From Campylobacterota bacterium (GTDB lineage: Bacteria; Campylobacterota; Campylobacteria; Campylobacterales; Sulfurimonadaceae), in NCBI GenBank assembly GCA_013153755.1, contig JAADDU010000047.1:1-8639 (forward strand): a DNA stretch of 8,639 nucleotides, given 5' to 3'. A program made the position numbers and the translations under genes. Of the stretch, positions 1-6,196 are shown one piece after another; within the stretch, counting starts at the first letter, position 1, and each line of letters starts with the position of its first letter. The notes beneath the pieces are model-generated. The model searched no databases. It was not told where the DNA came from and worked only from the letters and a program-made list of their open reading frames with translations.

Positions 1-60
1 TTGAGTAGAGCAACCAACAACGATAAAGATAGATATAAAAATAGTGATTATTTGTTTCAT
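1..60 (-). CDS. Putative lipoprotein, N-terminal part only
   Basis: Reading the minus strand from an ATG at 60-58 gives 20 codons without a stop to the window edge. The peptide starts MKQ, continues with a run of Ile, Phe and Val, and reaches VVGC-S at residues 14-18. That is a lipoprotein signal peptide with a lipobox, so Cys17 would be acylated and the protein anchored to a membrane. An in-frame stop lies 21 bases upstream (81-79) with no other ATG between, so the start is well constrained. There is no clear Shine-Dalgarno sequence. A minus-strand TATAAT at 72-67 would place transcription start almost at the ATG. Nothing of the mature protein is visible, so its function is unknown. It is divergent from dnaJ. 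Confidence 0.6.
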   Translation of the reverse strand, partial: MKQIITIFISIFIVVGCSTQ

Positions 61-93
61 AAATGAATTATACTTAGATTAAATTAAAAACGA

Positions 94-99
94 TATAAT
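94..99 (+). promoter_or_regulatory. -10 box of dnaJ promoter
   Basis: A perfect TATAAT lies 31 bases before the dnaJ start codon, in AT-rich DNA without a clear -35 box, as is usual for sigma-70 promoters in Campylobacterota. Transcription would start near 106. I see no CIRCE-type inverted repeat (HrcA operator) in the 70 bases between the divergent genes. Confidence 0.55.
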
Positions 100-130
100 G
101 CGAAAAATTTTACTATAGGATATTAAAAAT

Positions 131-1252
131 ATGCAAGATTTAAGCTATTATGAAATACTAGAAGTTTCTCAAAGTGCTGATAAAACAACTATTAAAAAAG
201 CTTATAGAAAAATGGCTAAGATGTATCATCCAGATAAAAACCCTGGAGATACTGAAGCTGAACAAAAATTTAAATTATGTAATGAAGCTTATCAATGTTT
301 AAGTGATGATAAGCAAAGAAGTATATATGATCGTTATGGTAAAGAGGGTCTTCAAGGTATGGGTGGAAGTTCCCGTTCATCTGCTGGATTTGATGATTTG
401 GGTTCAATGTTTGAAGAGATGTTTAGTGGATTTGGTGGTGGAAGAGGTCGTCGCCAAAACCCAGCAGATATGGAAAAATATCAACTAGATATGAATGTAG
501 ATATGCGTATATCTTTTAATGAAGCTATTTTTGGATGTGAAAAAGAGATAACTTATAAATATAAAAAGTCTTGTAACTCTTGTAAAGGTACGGGAGCAAA
601 AGATGCTAAATTAGCTACTTGTAAACAGTGTGATGGTCAAGGTCAAGTTTATATGAAACAAGGTTTTATGACATTTTCACAAACTTGTCCAGCTTGTCAT
701 GGTGCAGGAAGTGCTCCAGCTCAAGATTGTCCAGATTGTCGTGGAAATGGATATGAAGAGGTTAAAGAGAGTGTAACCATAAAGGTTCCAAAAGGTATAG
801 ATGATGCAAATCGTCTTAGAGTATCTGGTAAAGGAAATATAGGTAAGCGTGGAACTAGAGGTGATTTATATGTTACTTTTAGCGTGATTCAAGATAAACA
901 TTTTCAAAGAGATGGTAATGATGTTTATATAGCTATCCCTGTATTTTTCACTCAAGCAGTTGCAGGAGATACTTTAACGATACCATCATTAACTGGTGAG
1001 TTAGAATTAAAGCTTGATATTGGAACAAAAGATAAACAACATTTTACTTTTAGAGGTGAAGGTATAGAAGATGTTCATGGACATGGAAAAGGTAACTTGA
1101 TAGCTCAAGTAAACATAACTTATCCAAAAAGATTAAATGATGAACAAAAAGAGTTGTTAACAAAACTTCAAGATTCGTTTGGGATTGAGTCAAAACCACA
1201 TGAGAGTGTTTTAGATTCTGCTATAGATAAAATGAAGAACTGGTTTAAGTAA
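131..1252 (+). CDS. dnaJ: Chaperone protein DnaJ (Hsp40)
   Basis: Cytoplasmic co-chaperone that binds unfolded protein and stimulates ATP hydrolysis by DnaK. At 373 residues it has the full length and domain order of a type I DnaJ. The J domain is residues 4-70, with the HPD motif at 33-35 in [11 protein letters not shown] short Gly/Phe-rich linker spans about 75-108. The zinc domain carries four CxxCxGxG repeats at 148-155, 164-171, 186-193 and 200-207, all eight cysteines intact. The C-terminal substrate-binding and dimerisation domains follow (about 210-345). The start has AGGA at 117-120, ten bases upstream. The next gene starts 24 bases after the stop on the same strand, so the three plus-strand genes here may form one transcript. 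No grpE or dnaK is in the window. Nothing is missing or odd in the protein itself. Confidence 0.97.
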   Translation: MQDLSYYEILEVSQSADKTTIKKAYRKMAKMYHPDKNPGDTEAEQKFKLCNEAYQCLSDDKQRSIYDRYGKEGLQGMGGSSRSSAGFDDLGSMFEEMFSGFGGGRGRRQNPADMEKYQLDMNVDMRISFNEAIFGCEKEITYKYKKSCNSCKGTGAKDAKLATCKQCDGQGQVYMKQGFMTFSQTCPACHGAGSAPAQDCPDCRGNGYEEVKESVTIKVPKGIDDANRLRVSGKGNIGKRGTRGDLYVTFSVIQDKHFQRDGNDVYIAIPVFFTQAVAGDTLTIPSLTGELELKLDIGTKDKQHFTFRGEGIEDVHGHGKGNLIAQVNITYPKRLNDEQKELLTKLQDSFGIESKPHESVLDSAIDKMKNWFK

Positions 1253-1276
1253 TCTTAGTATTAAGATATAGATAAT

Positions 1277-1846
1277 ATGAATAGAGAAAACTTAATTACA
1301 AAATTATCAAAATTATCTCTTTCTATGTATAGAAAAGACTTTTTAGGTATCTATCATGGTTCTATATCTGCTAAAACAGAATCAAATCGCTTTATTATAA
1401 ATACAAAAGAAGCTATCTTTGATTCTTTAGATGAAAAATCATTTATAGAGTTGCATTTTAAAAAAGATTATAGATGGAATCAAGCTAGTTTAGATTCAAA
1501 TATTCATCTTGCTATATATTCACAATTTTCTGATGCTAAGTTTGTATCTTTTACTATGCCACCTTTTATAACTGCATATTCATTAGACCATAATATGATA
1601 ACACCAAATGATTACTTTGGACATCAAGAATTTAATACTATAGAGATTTTTGATCCTAAAGAGTTTGAAAATTGGTATGATAGGGCTCAAAGTGAGATAA
1701 CACATCATTTTCAAACAAATAAAACTGATATAATTATCATAAGAGGCTATGGTGTATATAGTTTTAACAGAGATGTGCATGAGATAGTTAGGAAGTTAGC
1801 TATCTTGGAAAATAGTTGTAAACTTTTATTATTAAGGAGGGTATAA
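1277..1846 (+). CDS. Class II aldolase/adducin-like protein lacking metal ligands
   Basis: A 189-residue soluble protein with the outline of the class II aldolase/adducin fold. YHGSISAK (26-33) resembles the GNISAR loop; SLDSNIHLAIY (71-81) resembles the SSE..H.a.Y segment; FVSFTMPPFITAY (89-101) resembles VVHTHPPYATAL; and IRGYGVYSF (155-163) followed by a helix to 184 resembles the RGHGV segment. In active aldolases of the fuculose-phosphate type the metal is held by three His and the acid is a Glu. Here those positions appear to be Phe92, Met94, Tyr158 and Asp73, so a metal-dependent aldolase reaction is unlikely. The assignment comes from motif pattern alone. The Shine-Dalgarno signal is weak. 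The stop codon abuts the ATG of the thioredoxin-like gene with no gap, so the two are probably co-translated. The role is unknown; a binding or structural function is possible. Confidence 0.72.
   Translation: MNRENLITKLSKLSLSMYRKDFLGIYHGSISAKTESNRFIINTKEAIFDSLDEKSFIELHFKKDYRWNQASLDSNIHLAIYSQFSDAKFVSFTMPPFITAYSLDHNMITPNDYFGHQEFNTIEIFDPKEFENWYDRAQSEITHHFQTNKTDIIIIRGYGVYSFNRDVHEIVRKLAILENSCKLLLLRRV
1834..1840 (+). promoter_or_regulatory. Strong Shine-Dalgarno of the thioredoxin-like gene
   Basis: AAGGAGG lies six bases before the ATG at 1847 and inside the last codons of the upstream gene. It is the best ribosome binding site of this operon. The upstream gene has almost none, so the thioredoxin-like protein may be made in larger amounts than the protein before it. 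Confidence 0.75.
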
Positions 1847-2170
1847 ATGTCATTTTTTGAAGCTGATGATAGTGATTTTCATGAGATTATAGATACTGAG
1901 TTTAAAAAAGGTCAAACTGTAATCTTAAAATTTACTTCTGAGTATTGTGATGCTTGTATGGCACTTGGTTTTGAGTTAGAAGAGTTAGAAGAGGAAGATG
2001 AGACAATCTCTGTAGTAGAGATAGAGTGTAGTGATTGTGAACAATTAACACAACATTATAACATTACACAAGTTCCAACTATGGTTATATATAAAGATAA
2101 AGATACTATTCTTTGGCATAAAGAGGGTGTAATGTTAGCTCAAGATATAAAAGATATATTGTCTTTTTAA
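1847..2170 (+). CDS. Thioredoxin-like protein with two CxxC motifs
   Basis: A 107-residue cytoplasmic protein with a complete thioredoxin fold and no signal peptide. The strand ILKFTSEYC leads into the active site C34-D-A-C37, where thioredoxin has WCGPC, so the Trp is Tyr and the Gly-Pro pair is Asp-Ala. The cis-proline loop is QVPT with Pro77, also standard. A second CxxC, C61-S-D-C64, sits at the end of the third strand, where thioredoxins usually have an acidic Val-Asp segment. The protein is rich in Glu and Asp. The altered active site suggests a dedicated reductase or redox relay, not the general thioredoxin. It starts directly at the stop of the aldolase-like gene, with a strong AAGGAGG. 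A zinc-binding or disulfide-switch role for the extra pair is conjecture. Confidence 0.85.
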   Translation: MSFFEADDSDFHEIIDTEFKKGQTVILKFTSEYCDACMALGFELEELEEEDETISVVEIECSDCEQLTQHYNITQVPTMVIYKDKDTILWHKEGVMLAQDIKDILSF

Positions 2171-2192
2171 TTAATTTATAGATGAAAAGATA

Positions 2193-2252
2193 GTTACTAA
2201 CCCAACTCTCATAAATATTATTATATTTTTTGAGTGGGTTAAATATAGTAAC
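2193..2252. terminator. Probable bidirectional terminator between convergent genes
   Basis: An imperfect inverted repeat lies between the thioredoxin-like gene and the convergent narK. GTTACTA (2193-2199) pairs with TAGTAAC (2246-2252), and TAACCCA (2198-2204) pairs with TGGGTTA (2235-2241); CTCA (2208-2211) can pair with TGAG (2231-2234) after a small bulge. The loop is AT-rich and contains a T-run. There is no clean U-tract after the stem, so the efficiency is uncertain. Confidence 0.5.
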
Positions 2253-2262
2253 AAGTATGCTT

Positions 2263-3543
2263 TTAGATTCTACCACCAGCAGAGATACCCCAAGTTGTTC
2301 TCCATCTTGTTTTTACAAGACTTAAACCTGCTATAGCAACTAAAACGACACCAGCAAAGATTAAGAAACCTGCACTGTAACCATCAAAAACCCCTTTAGA
2401 CCATCCAAGTGTTTTTATAAGTGCAGTACCACCTATACCACCAGCAGCACCAACTAAACCTGTCATTATCCCTATATCTTTACCAAATCTTTGTGGCACT
2501 AGTTGAAAAACTGCACCATTAGCCATACCAAGATTTGCCATGATTAAAAATAGTATGAAGATAGCTAGATAAAAAGGAAGTTTTACTAAAGCTGTTAAAC
2601 TTACTAAAAGTGCTACCATACTATAAAAGAAATATAGAGCTTTTACTCCACCTATCTTATCTGCGATATTACCACCAACAGGACGAAGAATAGCACCTGC
2701 AAAGATACAAATAGCTCCAAAATATCCAGCTATAACTTTTACATTATGTTCATCAAACATATCTATACCAAAAGCACTCATATCAGTTTGATAAGTATTC
2801 ATAAGATAAACTTTCATATATCCAGCAAAACCAACAAATCCACCAAAACTAACTGCATAAAAAAGTTGAAACCACCAAGTGTCTTTATCACCTAAAAGTT
2901 TTATATAATCTTTTACTTTTTTAGGGTTTGCTTTATAAACTGATTCAGGAGCATTTTTAGCTAAAAAAGCATAAGCTATAAACACCATTATAGCCATAGC
3001 TGCACCAACACCAAAAACTGCATACCAACCAAAATGCTCTGCAATTTTAGGAGCAAATAAAAAGTCAATAACTACACCGATATTACCAGCACCAGCAATT
3101 CCGAGAACTACACCTTGAAGTTTTGGTGGGTACCATTGACCAGCTTGTGGAAGTGCAACAGCAAAAGAAGCCCCTGCAAAACCTAAACCAAGAGCTACGA
3201 TTAGTAATATTTCATAAGTTATAGTATCACCTTGAAAATATGCAGTCAATAAAGAGGCTATAACAACACTTTGAGCTATTAGTGCAGTTGTTTTTGCACC
3301 AAGTTTATCTACACCAAAACCTAAAACAATTCTAAGTAGAGCACCTGATAATATAGGTAAAGAAAGAAGTGTTGCTTTTTCACCTGATGTTAAGATATGA
3401 CCACCTAAAGCTAACGCTTCTGCTATCTCTGTACTAAGTGGCCCTAACATTGTCCAAACCATAAAACTCATATCAAAGTATAAGAAAGCCATAAATAGTG
3501 TTGGTGCATGACCTTGACCCTTTAATTCTTTAAATCCTGCCAT
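2263..3543 (-). CDS. narK: Nitrate/nitrite transporter, NarK family (MFS)
   Basis: Inner-membrane carrier of the major facilitator superfamily, 426 residues and about twelve membrane helices. Family marks are visible. The first helix has FMVWTMLGPL (27-36). GALLRIVLGFGVDKLG (67-82) holds the loop 2-3 motif and Arg71. The nitrate signature GIAGAGNIG is at 148-156, and a second Gly-rich stretch GLVGAAGGIGG is at 362-372. Arg287 (ILRPVGG) pairs with Arg71 as the two conserved substrate-binding arginines of the family. It would bring in nitrate or exchange nitrate for nitrite. The start ATG (3543-3541) has AGGAGA seven bases upstream. The gene is transcribed away from the nitric oxide reductase operon across a shared control region, which fits a role in denitrification. 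Uptake versus exchange cannot be told from the sequence. Confidence 0.92.
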   Translation of the reverse strand: MAGFKELKGQGHAPTLFMAFLYFDMSFMVWTMLGPLSTEIAEALALGGHILTSGEKATLLSLPILSGALLRIVLGFGVDKLGAKTTALIAQSVVIASLLTAYFQGDTITYEILLIVALGLGFAGASFAVALPQAGQWYPPKLQGVVLGIAGAGNIGVVIDFLFAPKIAEHFGWYAVFGVGAAMAIMVFIAYAFLAKNAPESVYKANPKKVKDYIKLLGDKDTWWFQLFYAVSFGGFVGFAGYMKVYLMNTYQTDMSAFGIDMFDEHNVKVIAGYFGAICIFAGAILRPVGGNIADKIGGVKALYFFYSMVALLVSLTALVKLPFYLAIFILFLIMANLGMANGAVFQLVPQRFGKDIGIMTGLVGAAGGIGGTALIKTLGWSKGVFDGYSAGFLIFAGVVLVAIAGLSLVKTRWRTTWGISAGGRI

Positions 3544-3550
3544 AAAATTC

Positions 3551-3556
3551 TCTCCT
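3551..3556 (-). promoter_or_regulatory. Shine-Dalgarno of narK
   Basis: Minus-strand AGGAGA lies seven bases before the ATG at 3543-3541. It fixes the narK start. Confidence 0.7.
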
Positions 3557-3572
3557 GAAATTAATTGGCGTA

Positions 3573-3578
3573 ATTATA
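3573..3578 (-). promoter_or_regulatory. -10 box of narK promoter
   Basis: A perfect TATAAT on the minus strand (3578 to 3573) would start transcription near 3566, giving a leader of about 23 bases. No -35 match is seen. A small palindrome, TGATATTATCA at 3588-3598, lies directly upstream; it resembles an FNR box but is one base too short in its spacer. Confidence 0.5.
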
Positions 3579-3609
3579 TGGTAATTTTGATATTATCATC
3601 TAGGTGTGT

Positions 3610-3626
3610 TGATTAATATTTAAGCA
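3610..3626. repeat. Degenerate copy of the 17-bp palindrome (copy 1)
   Basis: TGATTAATATTTAAGCA matches the perfect palindrome at 3811 in 14 of 17 positions. Its centre is about 52 bases upstream of the predicted narK transcription start and 32 bases (three helical turns) from copy 2. In such AT-rich DNA this copy alone would not be convincing. Confidence 0.35.
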
Positions 3627-3641
3627 TAATAAGTAATTTAG

Positions 3642-3658
3642 TGATTAAATTTTAATCT
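3642..3658. repeat. 17-bp palindromic repeat (copy 2)
   Basis: TGATTAAATTTTAATCT is identical to copy 3 except for the last base, with a perfect inner 7+1+7 inverted repeat. The similarity to copy 3 continues to the right: 3642-3667 matches 3811-3836 in 23 of 26 positions. It lies about 84 bases upstream of the predicted narK start of transcription. Confidence 0.6.
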
Positions 3659-3810
3659 TTTAGGATTCTGTATAAAAATATCTTATTTGTCATTAAATTA
3701 TAAAATTAGTCAAATTAACTTAATTATATAACCCTAGATTATAACAATATAGCTTTAATATAATTTTAAATTATATTTTGAATTAAAATAAATAAAAATT
3801 GAGTTTAAAT

Positions 3811-3827
3811 TGATTAAATTTTAATCA
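3811..3827. repeat. 17-bp palindromic repeat (copy 3, perfect)
   Basis: TGATTAAA-T-TTTAATCA is a perfect 8+1+8 inverted repeat, a typical size for the operator of a dimeric regulator. It is centred about 64 bases upstream of the predicted reductase transcription start and ends eight bases before the FNR-type box. The TGAT/ATCA half-sites are nine bases apart, not the four of an FNR site, so it is probably read by another protein. Confidence 0.6.
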
Positions 3828-3834
3828 TTGAAGA

Positions 3835-3848
3835 TTGACTCACATCAA
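3835..3848. promoter_or_regulatory. FNR/CRP-family binding site of the reductase promoter
   Basis: TTGACTCACATCAA matches the FNR consensus TTGAT-N4-ATCAA at nine of ten defined bases. Its centre, 3841.5, is 41.5 bases upstream of the start site (about 3883) predicted from the -10 box, the standard class II activator position. This suggests activation under oxygen limitation or by nitrogen oxides. Which family member binds cannot be read from the site. Confidence 0.65.
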
Positions 3849-3870
3849 GATAGTTAAAGTAATATTAAAG

Positions 3871-3876
3871 TACAAT
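3871..3876 (+). promoter_or_regulatory. -10 box of the reductase operon promoter
   Basis: TACAAT, one mismatch from TATAAT, is placed correctly relative to the FNR-type box. Transcription would start near 3883, with a leader of about 20 bases holding the Shine-Dalgarno AAGGAG at 3892-3897. Confidence 0.55.
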
Positions 3877-3903
3877 TTAATTTAAATTTTAAAGGAGAAA
3901 AAG

Positions 3904-4518
3904 ATGACATTTTCGAACTCACTTGAGTTGTTAGCATTTCACGAAACTGCTTATACTATCTATGCATTGATGATTATTTCAGTTGTTGCATGGTTCGGTT
4001 ATAATCTTAGTAGAGAAAATGCTAAATCTGTTTTTAGAATACCATTTTATACATATATGGCATTCTTAGTTGCTGGTGGTGTAGGTCACCATATATTTAC
4101 ATATAACGCTATTCCATGGGTTTCAGAGGATATGACAAGACATGAGATTAAACCTGATGCTTCATATACTTTTGAGATAGAAAAACACAAATGGATAGGT
4201 TTACCAGAAAAGATTACTATCCAATGTGGTCAAACTATTGAGTTTGATGTAAAAAGTCGTGATTTAGTCTATGGTTTTGGTTTATTTAGACAAGATGGTA
4301 CATTAGTTACTCAAATGCAAGTTAACCCAGGTACAGATGTTAATGGTATCTTAGATTCAAACGATATGCTTTGGACATTTCGTCACAATGGTGTTTTTAA
4401 CATGACTTCTACAGAATATTCAGGACCTGCACAATATAGTGAAGATGGTAAAGAAGATTTAATGTTAGTTAAAAACTTTGTTGAAGTTGTAGGTTGTGAT
4501 AAAGGAGATTCTAAATGA
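3904..4518 (+). CDS. Haem-copper nitric oxide reductase small subunit, cupredoxin without CuA
   Basis: A 204-residue membrane protein built like oxidase subunit II: two membrane helices (about 18-36 and 47-66) followed by a cupredoxin domain (about 88-197) facing the periplasm. In a CuA domain the ligands are a His after the first strands, then C-x-E-x-C, His and Met. Here the corresponding positions read Tyr123, Ser169-T-E171-Y-Ser173, Gln177 and Glu180. The frame STEYSGP is kept while both cysteines are Ser, so no CuA centre can form. Loss of CuA is known for several nitric oxide reductase families in which a subunit II-like partner remains. Electrons must therefore enter another way, perhaps from quinol. 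His62-His63 at the end of helix 2 could be a metal or quinone contact; this is speculation. AAGGAG lies six bases before the start. The stop overlaps the next ATG by four bases, so the pair is translationally coupled. Confidence 0.85.
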   Translation: MTFSNSLELLAFHETAYTIYALMIISVVAWFGYNLSRENAKSVFRIPFYTYMAFLVAGGVGHHIFTYNAIPWVSEDMTRHEIKPDASYTFEIEKHKWIGLPEKITIQCGQTIEFDVKSRDLVYGFGLFRQDGTLVTQMQVNPGTDVNGILDSNDMLWTFRHNGVFNMTSTEYSGPAQYSEDGKEDLMLVKNFVEVVGCDKGDSK

Positions 4519-6185
4519 GTTTAATGAAAAATTTGATACATGGTACTAACTTTGACCATACTAGTCTAAATGCACTGCAAAAAGTTACACTTCGTGCAGT
4601 TGTTATGAGTTTCTTGTTCTTTGGACTTGTTGCTATTGAAGGTATGATTATGAAGCTTGTTGTTACAGGTCCTTCAAATCCATTACCACCAATGTTTTCT
4701 CATCCTGAGCATTATTTTTCTATTATGACAGTTCACCCAATAGTAGGTATCTTTGGTTCAACTTATCAGCTTGTTTTTGCTGCATTTATGTTCTTGGTTC
4801 CTTTTTTAACTAAAAAACCTTTATATAGTGTAAAACTTGCTAACTTTGTTTGGATTATGATTACTGTTGGTACTGCTTTAGCTTGGATAGCTGCATTTGT
4901 ATGGCAGTATGCTCCATTATATACACTTTACTGGCCTTTACCTGCTGATACTGAACAATTCCATGTTATTGGTGGTATTGTATTTATTTTAGGTGTTGCT
5001 TTAATCATGGTTGGTACTTTTGGATTTATCTACAATATATACGCTACAGTATTTGCTAAAGTTGGTGTACATAAAGATAAAACTACTAAAGAGCTTCTTA
5101 TCTCTGGTTTTGGTATAGATGGTATGCTTAACCTTTGGCACAAGCTTACTGGTAAACCACCATACTCTAAAGAACCTGCATTAGCACTTCCTGTTGTTGC
5201 AATCTTCCGTGGTACAGTTGATACATTCTTAGATGCTATCGTTATCTTAACTGCTGGTGTACTTGTTTTAGTATTCTTACTTGCTGATTTAGGTGGTCTG
5301 AATTGGGATGTTGGAGCTGTAGATGCACTACTTTACAAAAACTACTTCTGGTGGGGACTTGACCTTGTTGCTGATGGTCTTGTACTTATCTATGTTGCTG
5401 GTTCTTGGTATTTACTTGCTACACTTATCACTGGTCAAAAACTTTTCATGGAAAATGTTGCTCGTGCTGCATTGATGCTTGAACTTCTTGTTTCTTGGAT
5501 GGTATGGTCTCACCACCTTCTTGCAGATCAAGGTCAACCAGAGATGATGAAACTTATCTCAGGTGAGATGGTAACTGCATTTGAGCTTCTAACTCAAGGT
5601 CTTGCACTTTTCATTACTCTTGTTACTTTATGGAAAGCTCGTCCACTTAAAATGACTATGGAACTTAAGTATCTTCTTGGTGGTTTAGTTGGTTTCGGTC
5701 TTGCTGTTCCTGCTGCGATTATTCAAGCAGATATGGGTATGAATAGAATTTTACATAATACTCAGTGGATTATTATGGCTCACGTTCATATCGCTCTTAT
5801 TGTTGGTCTTTATATGACACTTTATAGTGCATTGTATGTATTATGGCCAATCGTTACAAATAACACGAAGATGTTCTCATCTAAAATGTCAAATATCCAC
5901 TTTTGGATGTATCTAATCGGTGGTATCGGTATGGGTGCATTTGGTGGTATGGCAGGTCTTGATGGTATGCTTCGTCGTCACTTATATGTTAATGGAGAGT
6001 TTAACACTCTTATGATTTTAGCTGCTATTTGTGGAACTATGGTTCTTGTAGCATGGTTAATTTTCTTACTTAACATTGTTATGTCAGTTGGTATTAAAGG
6101 ACTTATTGGTATCTTTTTACCAGCACAAGATCCTACTGCATCTTATGGTATCGAACCAGAAGAGATAGCAGAGAATCACAAATAA
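4515..6185 (+). CDS. Haem-copper nitric oxide reductase catalytic subunit, gNOR-like
   Basis: Membrane catalytic subunit of the haem-copper superfamily, 556 residues, at least twelve helices. The low-spin haem ligands are His74 (TVHPIVG, helix II) and His425 (AHVHIAL, helix X); His423 binds the active-site haem. Helix VII keeps the metal-ligand pair His333-His334 (VWSHHLL). RR at 487-488 matches the haem-propionate arginines. Helix VI is changed: FWWGLDLVADG (278-288) puts Asp283 where the first metal-ligand His should be, exactly 50 residues before His333 as in mitochondrial oxidase. Asp287 falls at the oxidase cross-link Tyr, or at the FeB-ligand Glu in NorB (HLWVEG versus DLVADG). The K-channel Lys appears to be Ala364. 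These changes argue against oxygen reduction and for reduction of NO to N2O, as in the gNOR family reported from gamma- and epsilonproteobacteria. The start lies within an ATGA overlap with AAAGGAGA upstream. The family name rests on memory of the literature; catalysis is inferred. Confidence 0.83.
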   Translation: MSLMKNLIHGTNFDHTSLNALQKVTLRAVVMSFLFFGLVAIEGMIMKLVVTGPSNPLPPMFSHPEHYFSIMTVHPIVGIFGSTYQLVFAAFMFLVPFLTKKPLYSVKLANFVWIMITVGTALAWIAAFVWQYAPLYTLYWPLPADTEQFHVIGGIVFILGVALIMVGTFGFIYNIYATVFAKVGVHKDKTTKELLISGFGIDGMLNLWHKLTGKPPYSKEPALALPVVAIFRGTVDTFLDAIVILTAGVLVLVFLLADLGGLNWDVGAVDALLYKNYFWWGLDLVADGLVLIYVAGSWYLLATLITGQKLFMENVARAALMLELLVSWMVWSHHLLADQGQPEMMKLISGEMVTAFELLTQGLALFITLVTLWKARPLKMTMELKYLLGGLVGFGLAVPAAIIQADMGMNRILHNTQWIIMAHVHIALIVGLYMTLYSALYVLWPIVTNNTKMFSSKMSNIHFWMYLIGGIGMGAFGGMAGLDGMLRRHLYVNGEFNTLMILAAICGTMVLVAWLIFLLNIVMSVGIKGLIGIFLPAQDPTASYGIEPEEIAENHK

Positions 6186-6196
6186 TTATTTTCACT

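Larger units (their letters stand above)
3544..3903. other. Divergent control region between narK and the reductase operon
   Basis: These 360 bases hold no convincing gene in either direction. They contain both divergent promoters, an FNR/CRP-type box near the right end, a repeated 17-bp palindrome in three copies (3610, 3642, 3811) and a separate 21-bp AT-only palindrome, AATATAATTT-T-AAATTATATT, at 3757-3777. The segment is markedly more AT-rich than the flanking genes. About 110 bases (3668-3756 and 3778-3800) show nothing beyond AT-richness. The size and symmetry of the elements suggest regulation by more than one factor. Confidence 0.6.

Noticed and set aside
303..488. Plus-strand open frame inside dnaJ
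   Set aside because: It is a shifted frame over the Gly/Phe region; the Val-rich peptide is an artefact of GGT/GGA-rich codons.
1583..1780. Minus-strand open frame of 65 codons
   Set aside because: It is antisense to the aldolase-like gene, has no ribosome site and no recognisable product.
3811..3827. FNR or NssR binding site at the 17-bp palindrome
   Set aside because: The TGAT and ATCA half-sites are nine bases apart where FNR needs four, and there is no TTAAC-N4-GTTAA pattern as described for NssR.
3544..3903. Small RNA or short peptide gene in the divergent region
   Set aside because: No GC-rich stem with a U-tract and no frame with a ribosome site was seen; promoters and palindromes account for the notable signals.
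3904..4518. NorC, the cytochrome c subunit of cNOR
   Set aside because: There is no CxxCH haem c motif; the protein has two membrane helices and a cupredoxin domain.
3904..6185. Aerobic cytochrome c oxidase (CuA/CuB type)
   Set aside because: The CuA cysteines are Ser, the helix VI metal His and the cross-link Tyr positions are both Asp, and the K-channel Lys is apparently missing, so a general oxidase label would mislead.
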